Below the pieces are notes generated by a model. It saw only the letters and a list, made by a program, of their open reading frames with translations. It was not told the DNA's origin and did no database searches. 10,141 bases of DNA, taken from the NCBI GenBank assembly GCA_007136165.1, contig SLHK01000146.1, forward strand, positions 1-10,141, written 5' to 3'. This document shows, piece after piece, positions 1-6,837 of this stretch (position 1 is the stretch's first letter; every line of letters starts with the position of its first letter). The DNA is from Syntrophomonadaceae bacterium (lineage in GTDB: Bacteria > Bacillota > Dethiobacteria > PWVN01). The translations under genes were made by a program, and so were the position numbers.

Positions 1-230
1 ATAACGGCATCGTATTTTTGCGATTCCGCCATCTTCTTGGCGGCGAAGGGAATCTCAAAGGCTCCCGGCACCCAGCTGACGGTGATGTTTTCGTCCCGGG
101 CTTCGTGGCGCTTCAGGGCATCCAGGGCCCCGGACAAAAGCTTTTGCGACAGCATTTCGTTAAAACGGCTCACCACCAGGCCAAACTTAAAATCCCGGGC
201 TACCAGCTGCCCTTCATAGGTTTTCATCAT
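1..230 (-). CDS. ribH: 6,7-dimethyl-8-ribityllumazine synthase, 5' part only
   Basis: Lumazine synthase condenses 5-amino-6-ribitylamino-uracil with 3,4-dihydroxy-2-butanone 4-phosphate, the penultimate step of riboflavin synthesis, normally as a cytoplasmic icosahedral or pentameric assembly. About 76 of the family's roughly 155 residues lie inside the window; the rest runs off the left edge. Visible family signatures are the N-terminal FGLVVSRFNEML strand (residues 16-27), SGALDAL (33-39) and WVPGAFEIP (53-61), which contributes to the substrate site. The catalytic histidine expected near residue 88 is not in view. Two adjacent ATG codons (228-230 and 225-227) are possible starts; a GGGAGG ribosome binding site lies 6 or 9 bases upstream, so the choice is open and I took the first. 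It is the last visible gene of the rib operon, 43 bases after ribBA. Identity is near certain from the motifs and the operon position. Confidence 0.95.
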   Translation of the reverse strand, partial: MMKTYEGQLVARDFKFGLVVSRFNEMLSQKLLSGALDALKRHEARDENITVSWVPGAFEIPFAAKKMAESQKYDAV

Positions 231-273
231 CTTTTTCCTCCCTTTTGTGCTTTTTTGTTTAACGGCACCATAT

Positions 274-1476
274 TTAATTGCACCGCAAATAATGCCCCAG
301 CTTGTCTTTCTTGGTGTGGAGATATTTTTCGTTGTGGGAGCAGGCAGTTATCTCGATGGGCACCCGTTCCTGGATGGTAAGGCCGTACCCCTCCAGGCCC
401 CGGATCTTTTTGGGGTTGTTGGTCAAGAGGCGCATTTTCCGCACCCCCAGATCCACCAGGATCTGGGCCCCTACCCCGTAATCCCTCAGGTCGGCGGCAA
501 AACCCAGGGCCTCGTTGGCTTCCACCGTGTCCTTCCCCTGGTCCTGCAGGGCGTATGCCTTTAACTTGTTGACCAGGCCGATGCCCCGGCCCTCCTGGCG
601 CATGTAGAGGATGATGCCCCGGCCCTCTTCCTGGATCATGCGCATGGCCTGGGCCAGCTGGCTGCCGCAGTCACACCGGACGGATCCCAGCACGTCCCCC
701 GTCAGGCATTCGGAATGGACCCGGACCAGAAGGGGGTCCTCGGGGTCGATATCCCCCTTGACCAGGGCCAGGTGGGTATGGTTGTCCAGGGAATTATCAT
801 AGGACGCGATGGTAAAATTCCCGAACCGGGTGGGCAGAGATGCCTCCGACGACTTCCAGACCAGCTTCTCCGTCTTCATACGGTATTTGATTAGATCGGC
901 GATGGTGATGATTTTCAGCCGGTGGCAGGCTGCGAACTCCATAAGCTCCGGCACCCTGGCCATGTGGCCGTCCTCACCCATAACCTCACAGATAACCCCC
1001 GCCGGGTACAGGCCCGCCAGTTCGGCCAAATCCACGGCCGCCTCGGTGTGGCCGGCCCTTCTCAAGACGCCCCCTTCCTTGGCCCTAAGGGGGAAGATAT
1101 GGCCCGGCCTGGCCAGGTCGTCGGGCTTTGTCTCCGGGTCAATCAGAGTCTTGATGGTATGGGCCCTTTCGAAGGCGGAAATCCCCGTGGTCACATTTTC
1201 CCTGGCATCCACGGAAACAGTAAAAGCGGTGTTCTGCCCCTCCGTGTTCCGGTCCACCATGAGGGGCAGGTCCAATTCCCGGACCCGCTCCCCCGTCAGG
1301 GGGGCGCAGATGAGGCCGCAGCCAAACCGGGCCATGAAGTTAACGGCTTCCGGGGTCACCTTTTCCGCCGCCATAATCAAGTCCCCCTCGTTTTCCCGGT
1401 CCTCATCGTCCACAGCGATGATCATGTTCCCCTTTTGGAGTTCGCTGATGGCTTCGTCAATGCTGTTGAATTTCAT
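274..1476 (-). CDS. ribBA: bifunctional 3,4-dihydroxy-2-butanone-4-phosphate synthase / GTP cyclohydrolase II
   Basis: This fusion supplies both entry points of riboflavin synthesis. The N-terminal half (about residues 1-200) converts ribulose 5-phosphate to dihydroxybutanone phosphate and formate. The C-terminal half (about 205-400) opens GTP to the diaminopyrimidine. In the first half the acidic loop DDEDRENEGDL (23-33) and RAGHTEAAVDL (140-150) are the metal and substrate signatures. In the second half HSECLTGDVLGSVRCDCGSQ (254-273) carries the three zinc cysteines (257, 268, 270), followed by RQEGRGIGL (293-301) and LTNNPKK (351-357). Its 400 residues match the usual fused Firmicutes protein, and both active sites look intact. 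The ATG is preceded by AAAGGAGG at 9-base spacing, only 16 bases after ribE, so the two are probably co-transcribed. Control is expected from the FMN riboswitch ahead of ribD. Confidence 0.97.
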   Translation of the reverse strand: MKFNSIDEAISELQKGNMIIAVDDEDRENEGDLIMAAEKVTPEAVNFMARFGCGLICAPLTGERVRELDLPLMVDRNTEGQNTAFTVSVDARENVTTGISAFERAHTIKTLIDPETKPDDLARPGHIFPLRAKEGGVLRRAGHTEAAVDLAELAGLYPAGVICEVMGEDGHMARVPELMEFAACHRLKIITIADLIKYRMKTEKLVWKSSEASLPTRFGNFTIASYDNSLDNHTHLALVKGDIDPEDPLLVRVHSECLTGDVLGSVRCDCGSQLAQAMRMIQEEGRGIILYMRQEGRGIGLVNKLKAYALQDQGKDTVEANEALGFAADLRDYGVGAQILVDLGVRKMRLLTNNPKKIRGLEGYGLTIQERVPIEITACSHNEKYLHTKKDKLGHYLRCN

Positions 1477-1492
1477 CTAGAACTGCCTCCTT

Positions 1493-2131
1493 TTAAAAAC
1501 CTTTGTCCCGCAGGGTTTCCAGCAGATTCCCCCCTGCAGGCCTCTCCCTCAGGAGTTTTTCCACAAACTTGCCGATATAGTCGCCTTCCAGGTTCACCAG
1601 GCCTCCCACCCTCTTGTCCCCCAGGGTGGTTTCCGCCGCCGTATGGGGGATGACGGATACGGTGAAGGCTTCCGCCTCCAGAAAGGCCACGGTAAGGCTG
1701 ATGCCGTCCACGGCAATGGAACCTTTCTCCACCGTGTACCGCAGCACATCCTTCGGGGCGGATATTTTAAAGAGCAGGGCATTGCCTTCCCGGTGGCGTT
1801 TGAGGACCCGTCCCACGCCGTCGATATGGCCGGTGACGATATGGCCGCCGAAACGCCCTGTGGCGGGCATGGCCCGTTCCAGGTTCACCCCGTCCCCCGC
1901 CTTCAGGGCCGAAAGGCCTGTTTTCCGCAGGGTTTCCGGCATGACATCGGCGCTGAAACCCTTCCCTTCCAGGGTGGTTACCGTCAGGCAGATACCGTTA
2001 ACCGCCACGCTGTCCCCCACCGCCAGGCCTTCCAAAACTTTTGCCGCCCCGACTTTAATGCGGGCCCCTTCCATGCCCTTCCTCTCCACCGTCTCCACCC
2101 GGCCTCTTTCCTCAATCAGGCCCGTGAACAT
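1493..2131 (-). CDS. ribE: riboflavin synthase, alpha subunit
   Basis: Riboflavin synthase dismutates two 6,7-dimethyl-8-ribityllumazine molecules into riboflavin and the ribitylaminopyrimidine, which RibH reuses. The protein has the classic internal duplication. Repeat one (about 1-97) begins MFTGLIEE and holds GDSVAVNGICLTV (39-51); repeat two (about 98-190) holds GHIDGVG (101-107) and GSIAVDGISLTV (137-148). I start it at the ATG at 2129-2131, giving 212 residues. The near-universal MFTGLIE N-terminus begins there, and AAAGGGGG sits about 8 bases upstream. An in-frame ATG at 2152 would add seven residues but lies upstream of that ribosome binding site. The gene starts 20 bases inside the end of ribD, which suggests translational coupling. 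Some Firmicutes annotations call this gene ribC or ribB; the function is not in doubt. Confidence 0.96.
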   Translation of the reverse strand: MFTGLIEERGRVETVERKGMEGARIKVGAAKVLEGLAVGDSVAVNGICLTVTTLEGKGFSADVMPETLRKTGLSALKAGDGVNLERAMPATGRFGGHIVTGHIDGVGRVLKRHREGNALLFKISAPKDVLRYTVEKGSIAVDGISLTVAFLEAEAFTVSVIPHTAAETTLGDKRVGGLVNLEGDYIGKFVEKLLRERPAGGNLLETLRDKGF

Positions 2132-3227
2132 TTGTAAAACCCCCTTTAACATATCCTGTAAGCAGGATGTCGTCTCCCATTTCCCTGTACTCCACCCCTT
2201 CCAGGCGCCAGGCCCCGGCCAGGTCGTCTATACCCTCCCCGTCCACGGAAGTGGGGGCGTCCCGGCCGCCAAAGATGAGGGGCGCCAGGAACATGTAAGC
2301 TTTATCCACCAGCCCGGCGGCCAGGAGAGAATAGTTAAGGGTCCCTCCCCCTTCCACCAGGAGGCTGGTAACCCCCCGCCGCCCCAGTTCTGCCAGCAGG
2401 GCTTCCAGGTCCACCCGGCCCGCCTTCTCCGGCAGCACCAGGACCTCCACGCCCCTTTCCTCCAGGAGAGAAATTTTCTCCCCGCAGGCCCGGCGGGTAA
2501 CGGCTATCAAGGTTTTCTCCGGGGGAACCAGGATTTTGGCCTCCAGGGGCACCCGGCCCCGGCTGTCTACCAGTACCCTCAAGGGGTCCCGGCCGCCTTC
2601 CGGAAGCCGTACGTTTAACCGGGGGTCGTCTTTCAAGACGGTCCCCACCCCCGTCAGAACCCCGTCGTGCCGGCTTCGCAGCCGGTGCACAAAAGCCCGG
2701 GACTCTTCTCCCGTAATCCAGCGGGACGCGCCGGTGCGGGTGGCGATTTTGCCGTCCAGGGTGGCCGCCGTCTTCAGGGCCACAAAGGGCAGGCTTTGGG
2801 TGATGAATTTGCAAAAGACCTCGTTCACCTTCCTGGCCTCGGCCTCCATTAAGCCCTTGTCCACCTGAATCCCCGCTCCTTCCAGGCGGGCAAAGCCCCG
2901 GCCTTGAACCCCGGGGTTGGGGTCTTCCATGGCGGCCACCACCCGGTTTATCCCTGCGGCTATTACGGCCTCGGCGCAGGGGGGTGTGCGGCCCACGTGA
3001 GAGCAGGGTTCCAGATTGACATAAAGGGTGGCCCCCTTTGCCTCCGGCCCTGCTTCCTCCAGGGCGAAAACCTCGGCGTGGGGCTCTCCCGCCCGCCGGT
3101 GGTACCCGGTGCCCACCACCCGGCCGTCCCGGACTACCACAGCCCCCACCTGGGGGTTGGGGCTGGTCATTCCCCCGGCCTTCTCCGCCAGTTCCAGGGC
3201 CAGCTTCATATAAGCGGCATCAGACAT
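2112..3227 (-). CDS. ribD: bifunctional diaminohydroxyphosphoribosylaminopyrimidine deaminase / 5-amino-6-(5-phosphoribosylamino)uracil reductase
   Basis: RibD performs steps two and three of the GTP branch: hydrolytic deamination of the pyrimidine and NADPH-dependent reduction of the ribose side chain. The N-terminal CDA-type deaminase (about 1-145) shows the zinc ligands HAE (50-52) and PCSHVGRTPPC (74-84), with cysteines 75 and 84 binding zinc and Glu52 as proton shuttle. The reductase domain (about 148-360) shows LKTAATLDGKIA (151-162), GVGTVLKDDPRLNVR (193-207) and VEGGGTLN (291-298). Length (371) is normal. The ATG has TGGAGGGG five bases upstream. It is the first gene of the operon and lies just downstream of the FMN riboswitch and terminator, so it is directly subject to FMN attenuation. 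The C-terminus carries about ten residues past the usual GYV-type ending, encoded by the stretch that doubles as the ribE ribosome binding site and start. Confidence 0.97.
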   Translation of the reverse strand: MSDAAYMKLALELAEKAGGMTSPNPQVGAVVVRDGRVVGTGYHRRAGEPHAEVFALEEAGPEAKGATLYVNLEPCSHVGRTPPCAEAVIAAGINRVVAAMEDPNPGVQGRGFARLEGAGIQVDKGLMEAEARKVNEVFCKFITQSLPFVALKTAATLDGKIATRTGASRWITGEESRAFVHRLRSRHDGVLTGVGTVLKDDPRLNVRLPEGGRDPLRVLVDSRGRVPLEAKILVPPEKTLIAVTRRACGEKISLLEERGVEVLVLPEKAGRVDLEALLAELGRRGVTSLLVEGGGTLNYSLLAAGLVDKAYMFLAPLIFGGRDAPTSVDGEGIDDLAGAWRLEGVEYREMGDDILLTGYVKGGFTNVHGPD

Positions 3228-3240
3228 CCAAACCCCTCCA

Positions 3241-3271
3241 TAAAAATAACCCCGCCTTTGCCAACGGGGTT
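3241..3271 (-). terminator. intrinsic terminator of the FMN riboswitch expression platform
   Basis: In the transcript, AACCCCG (3271-3265) can pair with CGGGGUU (3254-3248) around a ten-base loop, followed by AUUUUUA. This is a seven-base-pair, GC-rich hairpin with a short U-tract. It lies between the riboswitch aptamer and the ribD ribosome binding site, which is where a transcription attenuator belongs. FMN binding is expected to favour this hairpin and stop transcription before ribD. The U-tract is short (five U), so termination may be partial; a translational contribution is also possible. Confidence 0.8.
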
Positions 3272-3293
3272 TAGTGGTTTATACAACAAAAAT

Positions 3294-3438
3294 CATCTTC
3301 CTTCTCCCATCCAGACTTTACTGTCGGCTCCGGAATCCCACCGGTTCAACCTGTGCAGGCTCGCGGGCTACCCCTTTTAGGAGATTACCGCCGGTTGGGA
3401 ATTGGATTTTCATCCTCACCCTACCCCGAAGGAAATGC
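3294..3438 (-). promoter_or_regulatory. FMN riboswitch (RFN element)
   Basis: Read on the minus strand, the conserved RFN blocks occur in the right order: UUCGGGGUAGGGUG (about 3430-3417), CAACCGGCGGUAAU (about 3396-3383), GUAGCCCGCGAGCC (about 3371-3358), GGUGGGAUUCCGGAGCCGAC (about 3342-3323), then AGUAAAGUCUGGAUGGGAGA (about 3322-3303). The closing stem P1 is formed by UUUCCUUC and GAAGGAAG, about eight base pairs. This aptamer binds flavin mononucleotide and represses riboflavin genes when FMN is abundant. It sits directly upstream of ribD and is followed by a terminator hairpin, as in the Bacillus ribDEAH leader. All conserved blocks are present, so it should be functional. Confidence 0.97.
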
Positions 3439-3444
3439 ACCGTT

Positions 3445-3473
3445 ATTATAACATAAATTAAGAATTAAACCAA
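3445..3473 (-). promoter_or_regulatory. predicted sigma-A promoter of the rib operon
   Basis: On the minus strand, TTGGTT (3473-3468) and a perfect TATAAT (3450-3445) are separated by exactly 17 bases in a locally AT-rich stretch. The predicted transcription start falls about seven bases beyond the -10 box, near 3438, at the 5' foot of riboswitch stem P1. The -35 box overlaps the last codons and stop of rpe. The consensus -10, ideal spacing and position immediately ahead of the riboswitch make this convincing, although it has not been tested. Confidence 0.8.
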
Positions 3474-4124
3474 CTTTTTTTTGGTCCTGAGCATCTTTAT
3501 GGCCTCCATGACATTTTCTTCGCCGTATATGGCAGAGCCCGCCACCAGGACGTCGGCCCCCGCCTCCACGGCCAGAGGGGCTGTTTTTTCGTTGATCCCC
3601 CCGTCGACCTGGATCTCAAAGTTGAGTTTCCTTTCAGCCCGCAGGCGCTTTAAGGCTTTGATCTTGGGCAGCACGGCGGGGATAAAATCCTGGCCGCCAA
3701 ACCCGGGGTTCACCGACATTACCAGGACCAGGTCCACGTCGGCCAGGACGTATTCCAGGACGCTGACGGGGGTGGCGGGGTTTAAAGCCACCCCGGCCTT
3801 GGCCCCTTCTTCCTTGATGGCCTGCAGGGTCCGGTGCAGGTGAGGGCAGGCTTCCGGGTGCACGCACAAAAGGTCGGCGCCGGCGGCGGCAAAATCCTTC
3901 AGGAACAGCTGCGGGTTTTCCACCATAAGGTGAACATCCAAAAAGAGGCGGGTATTGCGCCGGATATCCTTGACCACCCCGGGCCCCATGGTAATGTTGG
4001 GCACAAAATGTCCGTCCATGATATCCAGGTGCAGCCAGTCGGCACCCCCGGCCTCCGCTTTCTCAATCTCCTCCCTCAGGCGGGAAAAATCCGCCGATAA
4101 CAGGGAGGGGGCTATTTTAAGCAT
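3465..4124 (-). CDS. rpe: ribulose-phosphate 3-epimerase
   Basis: Rpe interconverts ribulose 5-phosphate and xylulose 5-phosphate in the pentose phosphate pathway, using a cytoplasmic TIM barrel. At 219 residues it is the usual size. Recognisable motifs are APSLLSADF (5-13), HLDIMDGHFVPN (32-43), DVHLMV (63-68), SVNPGFGGQ (137-145) and VDGGIN (173-178). His32, Asp34, His65 and Asp174 are the expected metal ligands, with the two aspartates as the acid-base pair. The ATG is preceded by AAAGGAG and begins two bases after the rsgA stop, so the genes are almost certainly co-transcribed. The rsgA-rpe order is conserved in Firmicutes. The C-terminus includes a run of eight A bases (plus-strand T run 3475-3482) encoding lysines. 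Its final codons contain the -35 box of the rib promoter, and no terminator separates it from the rib leader. Confidence 0.96.
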   Translation of the reverse strand: MLKIAPSLLSADFSRLREEIEKAEAGGADWLHLDIMDGHFVPNITMGPGVVKDIRRNTRLFLDVHLMVENPQLFLKDFAAAGADLLCVHPEACPHLHRTLQAIKEEGAKAGVALNPATPVSVLEYVLADVDLVLVMSVNPGFGGQDFIPAVLPKIKALKRLRAERKLNFEIQVDGGINEKTAPLAVEAGADVLVAGSAIYGEENVMEAIKMLRTKKKLV

Positions 4125-4126
4125 GG

Positions 4127-4987
4127 TCAGTAGCTCCTTTCCGCCTCTATTTCCTGAAGCAGCCCCATGTAGTTGTCATATCTGCTGACGGCCAGGCTGC
4201 CGGCCGCCAAGGCTTCCCTCACCCTGCAGCCGGGTTCTCTCCTGTGCAGGCAGCCCTTGAACCGGCACTCTTCCCCCAACCGGCCGATTTCCGGGAAAAG
4301 AAAAGGCAGGTTCGCTGCCGGGATTCCCTTTACCTTCAGCTGGTCGAAGCCGGGGGTATCGGCCACAACCCCCCCCGAGTCCAGGGGGATCAATTCCACA
4401 TGGCGGGTGGTATGGCGGCCCCTTTTCAATTTGCTGCTGATATCGGCGGTTTTTAACTGCAGGTCCGGGAAGAGCCTGTTTAAGAGGGTGGATTTTCCCG
4501 CCCCCGAGGGGCCTGCCACCACGGAAACTTTGTCCCGCAGCAATTCCCGGATTTCAGCGATCCCGCGGCTCAGGAGGGCGCTGCTCTTCAGGACCCGGTA
4601 GCCGATGCCCCGGTAGGTCTCGGCCACCTCCCGGAAGTCGCCGGGTTTTACCAGGTCCATTTTATTTAAACAGATGGGGGCATCCAGGTGCTGATCCTCC
4701 GCCAGGACCAGCAGCCTGTCCAGGAGGAAGAGGTTTAAGTCCGGCTTTTTCAGCGCCATCACGATAACAACCTGGTCCACGTTGGCTATGGCAGGACGGT
4801 ACAGCTCCGTCCTGCGGGGGAGAATTTCCTCGATGGTTCCTCCCCCGCCCGCCCGGTCTACCATGACCCGGTCGCCGGCCAGGAGGTTCATGCCCGCCTT
4901 CTTAACCCGGCCCCGGGGGGTACAGGTTATTTTTTGGCCGTCTTCCAGGTAGACGGTGTAAAAGCCGCCTATCCCCTTCAATACCAT
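4127..4987 (-). CDS. rsgA: ribosome small subunit-dependent GTPase A
   Basis: RsgA (YloQ/CpgA in Bacillus) is a circularly permuted GTPase that binds the 30S subunit late in assembly and is released on GTP hydrolysis. The order of motifs proves the permutation: an N-terminal OB-fold (about 1-65), then G4 NKMD (108-111), G1 P-loop GPSGAGKST (159-167), the GRHTTRH switch (190-196) and G3 DTPGF (210-214). The C-terminal zinc knuckle supplies Cys241, Cys246, His248 and Cys254. Length (286) is typical. The ATG lies 32 bases after pknB with only a weak GGAAACGGG-like ribosome binding site; a stronger purine block lies too far upstream. Initiation may therefore depend on translation arriving from pknB. 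In B. subtilis the orthologue is a reported in vitro substrate of the PrkC kinase, which fits this neighbourhood. Confidence 0.96.
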   Translation of the reverse strand: MVLKGIGGFYTVYLEDGQKITCTPRGRVKKAGMNLLAGDRVMVDRAGGGGTIEEILPRRTELYRPAIANVDQVVIVMALKKPDLNLFLLDRLLVLAEDQHLDAPICLNKMDLVKPGDFREVAETYRGIGYRVLKSSALLSRGIAEIRELLRDKVSVVAGPSGAGKSTLLNRLFPDLQLKTADISSKLKRGRHTTRHVELIPLDSGGVVADTPGFDQLKVKGIPAANLPFLFPEIGRLGEECRFKGCLHRREPGCRVREALAAGSLAVSRYDNYMGLLQEIEAERSY

Positions 4988-5019
4988 ACCCGTTTCCAGT
5001 CCCGGGTGCCCCCTTTCTC

Positions 5020-6837
5020 CTAGGGAAATTTTTTGGGTTCGCCAAGAGGCTTGTCATTGTGCATTACAATGATTTCCCCTTCCTCATACCCTTCCACCAC
5101 GATAACTTCCCCCGTATACTCCACTTCTTCCTTTCGTTCACCCAGGACATCCCGGATGATTACCTCCAGTATATCCCCCTCTTCCACCCTATCCGGCGGG
5201 ATGGTGATGCTGATGGAATACCTCTGCAATCTGTCCATATCGGGCCCGTCGCTGACGGTAAGGTCCACCGGGTTCCCCATGGGCAGAACATGGCCGGGGT
5301 CGGGGAACTGGCTGATGACCCTGCCCTCCTCCACGGTGCTGTGGAGCCTGCTCACATGGCCCAGTTCCAGATTGTATTCCCTGAGCCACGTGGCGGCCTC
5401 TTCCAGGGTCATCCCCGTCAGGTCCCGAAGTTGGACGGGCTGGCCTCCCCTGCTGACCACGATTCTGACGGTTTCCCCCTTCTGGAGCCGGGCTCCCTCC
5501 CCGGGGATCTGGTCCATGACCAGGCCCGAGTCCACCTCGCTGCTGTACTCTTCCTCCACCTCTACCTGCAAATCCGCAGCCCTGAGGGCCAGGGTAGCCT
5601 CCAGTTCCGTCTTGCCCATAACTCCGGGCACGCTGACGTAGGGAGGGCCGGTGCTGTAGACCAGGTGGACAATCCTCTCTTCCCTGACCATCCTTCCCCC
5701 CTGGGGGTCCTGGGACATGACATGTCCCGCCGGCACATCCCGGGAAGGGGCCTGCTCCACCGTATATCTAAGGCCCGCCTCCTGGAGGCTGGAAATGGCC
5801 TGCTCCAGGGTCAATCCTTCCACCGCGGGAACTTCCACCTCGGGGACTGTCATGAAGGATTGAAAGAGGTGGTAAAGGGTGAGGAGAAGGGCAAGGGTGA
5901 GGAGAAGGGCCGCCGCCGCCAGCCAGCGCCGGGAAATTTTCCCCCCCGTCTTTTTGCGCCGGGCCGGCGGTTTTCTTTTCTTTCCCGCCGGGCCTGCCTC
6001 TCCCTTTTCCAGGGCCTCCTTCATGTCCATCAAATCCCCCGCCAGTTCCTCCGCCGAAGCATAGCGGTCATCGGGGGACTTTTCCACCGCCTTCATGATG
6101 ATATCTTCCAGTTCTTCCGGTATATCGGGATTTATCTCGCTGGGGTAGGGGATGTCTTCCTGCACGTGTTTGAGGGCGATGCTGACAGGCGTATCTCCCG
6201 AAAAGGGGACGGCCCCCGTCAGCATCTCGTAGAGGACAATACCCAGGGAATAGATATCGGACCTCTCCACCGCCAGGCCCCCGTTGGCCTGCTCCGGGGA
6301 AAAATAATGGACAGAACCGACGATGGATTGGGTATAGGTGACGGTGGCGCTGGTAACGGCCCGGGCAATGCCAAAGTCCGCCACCTTGGCCCGGCCCTCC
6401 CCGGTGATCAAAATATTATGGGGCTTGATGTCCCTGTGAATGATATTATGGCGGTGGGCATGCTGCAGGGCCTCACAAATTTGCAGGCCTATAGAGAGGG
6501 CCCTGGCAGGGGGAATCCTCCCCTCTTCCTGGATTACTTCTTTGAGGGACCTGCCGTCGATATATTCCATGATGATATAATAGATTTCGTCTTCCCGGCC
6601 CACATCGTAAACGTTGACAATATTGGGATGGGAAAGGCTGGCGGCAGCGTGGGCTTCCCGCCGGAAGCCGCGGACCACGTCCTGATCGCCCGCCAGGTTT
6701 TCCCGCAAAATTTTTATGGTTACGGAACGGCCCAGGAGGGTATCCATTCCCCTGTACACCACGGCCATACCGCCGTCGCCTATTTTTTCTTCAATTTTAT
6801 AGCGGCCGCCCAGCACTTTTCCTATCACTCGTGTCAC
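5020..6837 (-). CDS. pknB: membrane Ser/Thr protein kinase with PASTA domains (PrkC/PknB type)
   Basis: This Hanks-type kinase senses peptidoglycan fragments or lipid II outside the cell and phosphorylates cytoplasmic proteins. The kinase domain (about 12-275) has the glycine loop GDGGMAVVY (20-28), ATP lysine 42, helix-C Glu61, catalytic HRDIKPHN (134-141), DFG (154-156), and an activation segment with several threonines ending GSVHYFSPEQA. A basic linker (about 286-304) precedes one transmembrane helix (about 305-325). Outside are three PASTA repeats (about 331-396, 400-463, 466-530) and a non-PASTA tail of about 75 residues. It has 605 residues, against about 648 for B. subtilis PrkC. The start is GTG, in a four-base GTGA overlap with the prpC stop, implying translational coupling of kinase and phosphatase. 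All catalytic residues are present. The transmembrane segment contains a duplicated hexapeptide (separate entry). The symbol prkC would be equally valid. Confidence 0.96.
   Translation of the reverse strand: MTRVIGKVLGGRYKIEEKIGDGGMAVVYRGMDTLLGRSVTIKILRENLAGDQDVVRGFRREAHAAASLSHPNIVNVYDVGREDEIYYIIMEYIDGRSLKEVIQEEGRIPPARALSIGLQICEALQHAHRHNIIHRDIKPHNILITGEGRAKVADFGIARAVTSATVTYTQSIVGSVHYFSPEQANGGLAVERSDIYSLGIVLYEMLTGAVPFSGDTPVSIALKHVQEDIPYPSEINPDIPEELEDIIMKAVEKSPDDRYASAEELAGDLMDMKEALEKGEAGPAGKKRKPPARRKKTGGKISRRWLAAAALLLTLALLLTLYHLFQSFMTVPEVEVPAVEGLTLEQAISSLQEAGLRYTVEQAPSRDVPAGHVMSQDPQGGRMVREERIVHLVYSTGPPYVSVPGVMGKTELEATLALRAADLQVEVEEEYSSEVDSGLVMDQIPGEGARLQKGETVRIVVSRGGQPVQLRDLTGMTLEEAATWLREYNLELGHVSRLHSTVEEGRVISQFPDPGHVLPMGNPVDLTVSDGPDMDRLQRYSISITIPPDRVEEGDILEVIIRDVLGERKEEVEYTGEVIVVEGYEEGEIIVMHNDKPLGEPKKFP
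5875..5910 (-). repeat. exact 18-base tandem duplication inside the pknB transmembrane helix
   Basis: Two perfect adjacent copies (5875-5892 and 5893-5910) of plus-strand AAGGGTGAGGAGAAGGGC encode the hexapeptide ALLLTL twice in succession, at about residues 310-321. The unit is a multiple of three, so the frame is kept. It accounts for 12 of roughly 21 transmembrane residues, so copy number directly sets helix length. Confidence 0.9.

Noticed and set aside
2132..2152. Upstream in-frame ATG of ribE adding seven residues
   Set aside because: The good ribosome binding site lies downstream of that ATG, and the family N-terminus MFTGLIE begins at 2131.
1614..2618. A 334-codon open frame on the plus strand opposite ribE and ribD
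   Set aside because: It is a shadow of two well-identified riboflavin genes, has a low-complexity Pro/Arg/Ser-rich composition, and has no convincing ribosome binding site.
3475..3482. Run of eight A in rpe mRNA as a programmed frameshift site
   Set aside because: It lies within the last six codons, so a shift would alter only a few terminal residues, and there is no stimulatory structure or conserved extended frame.
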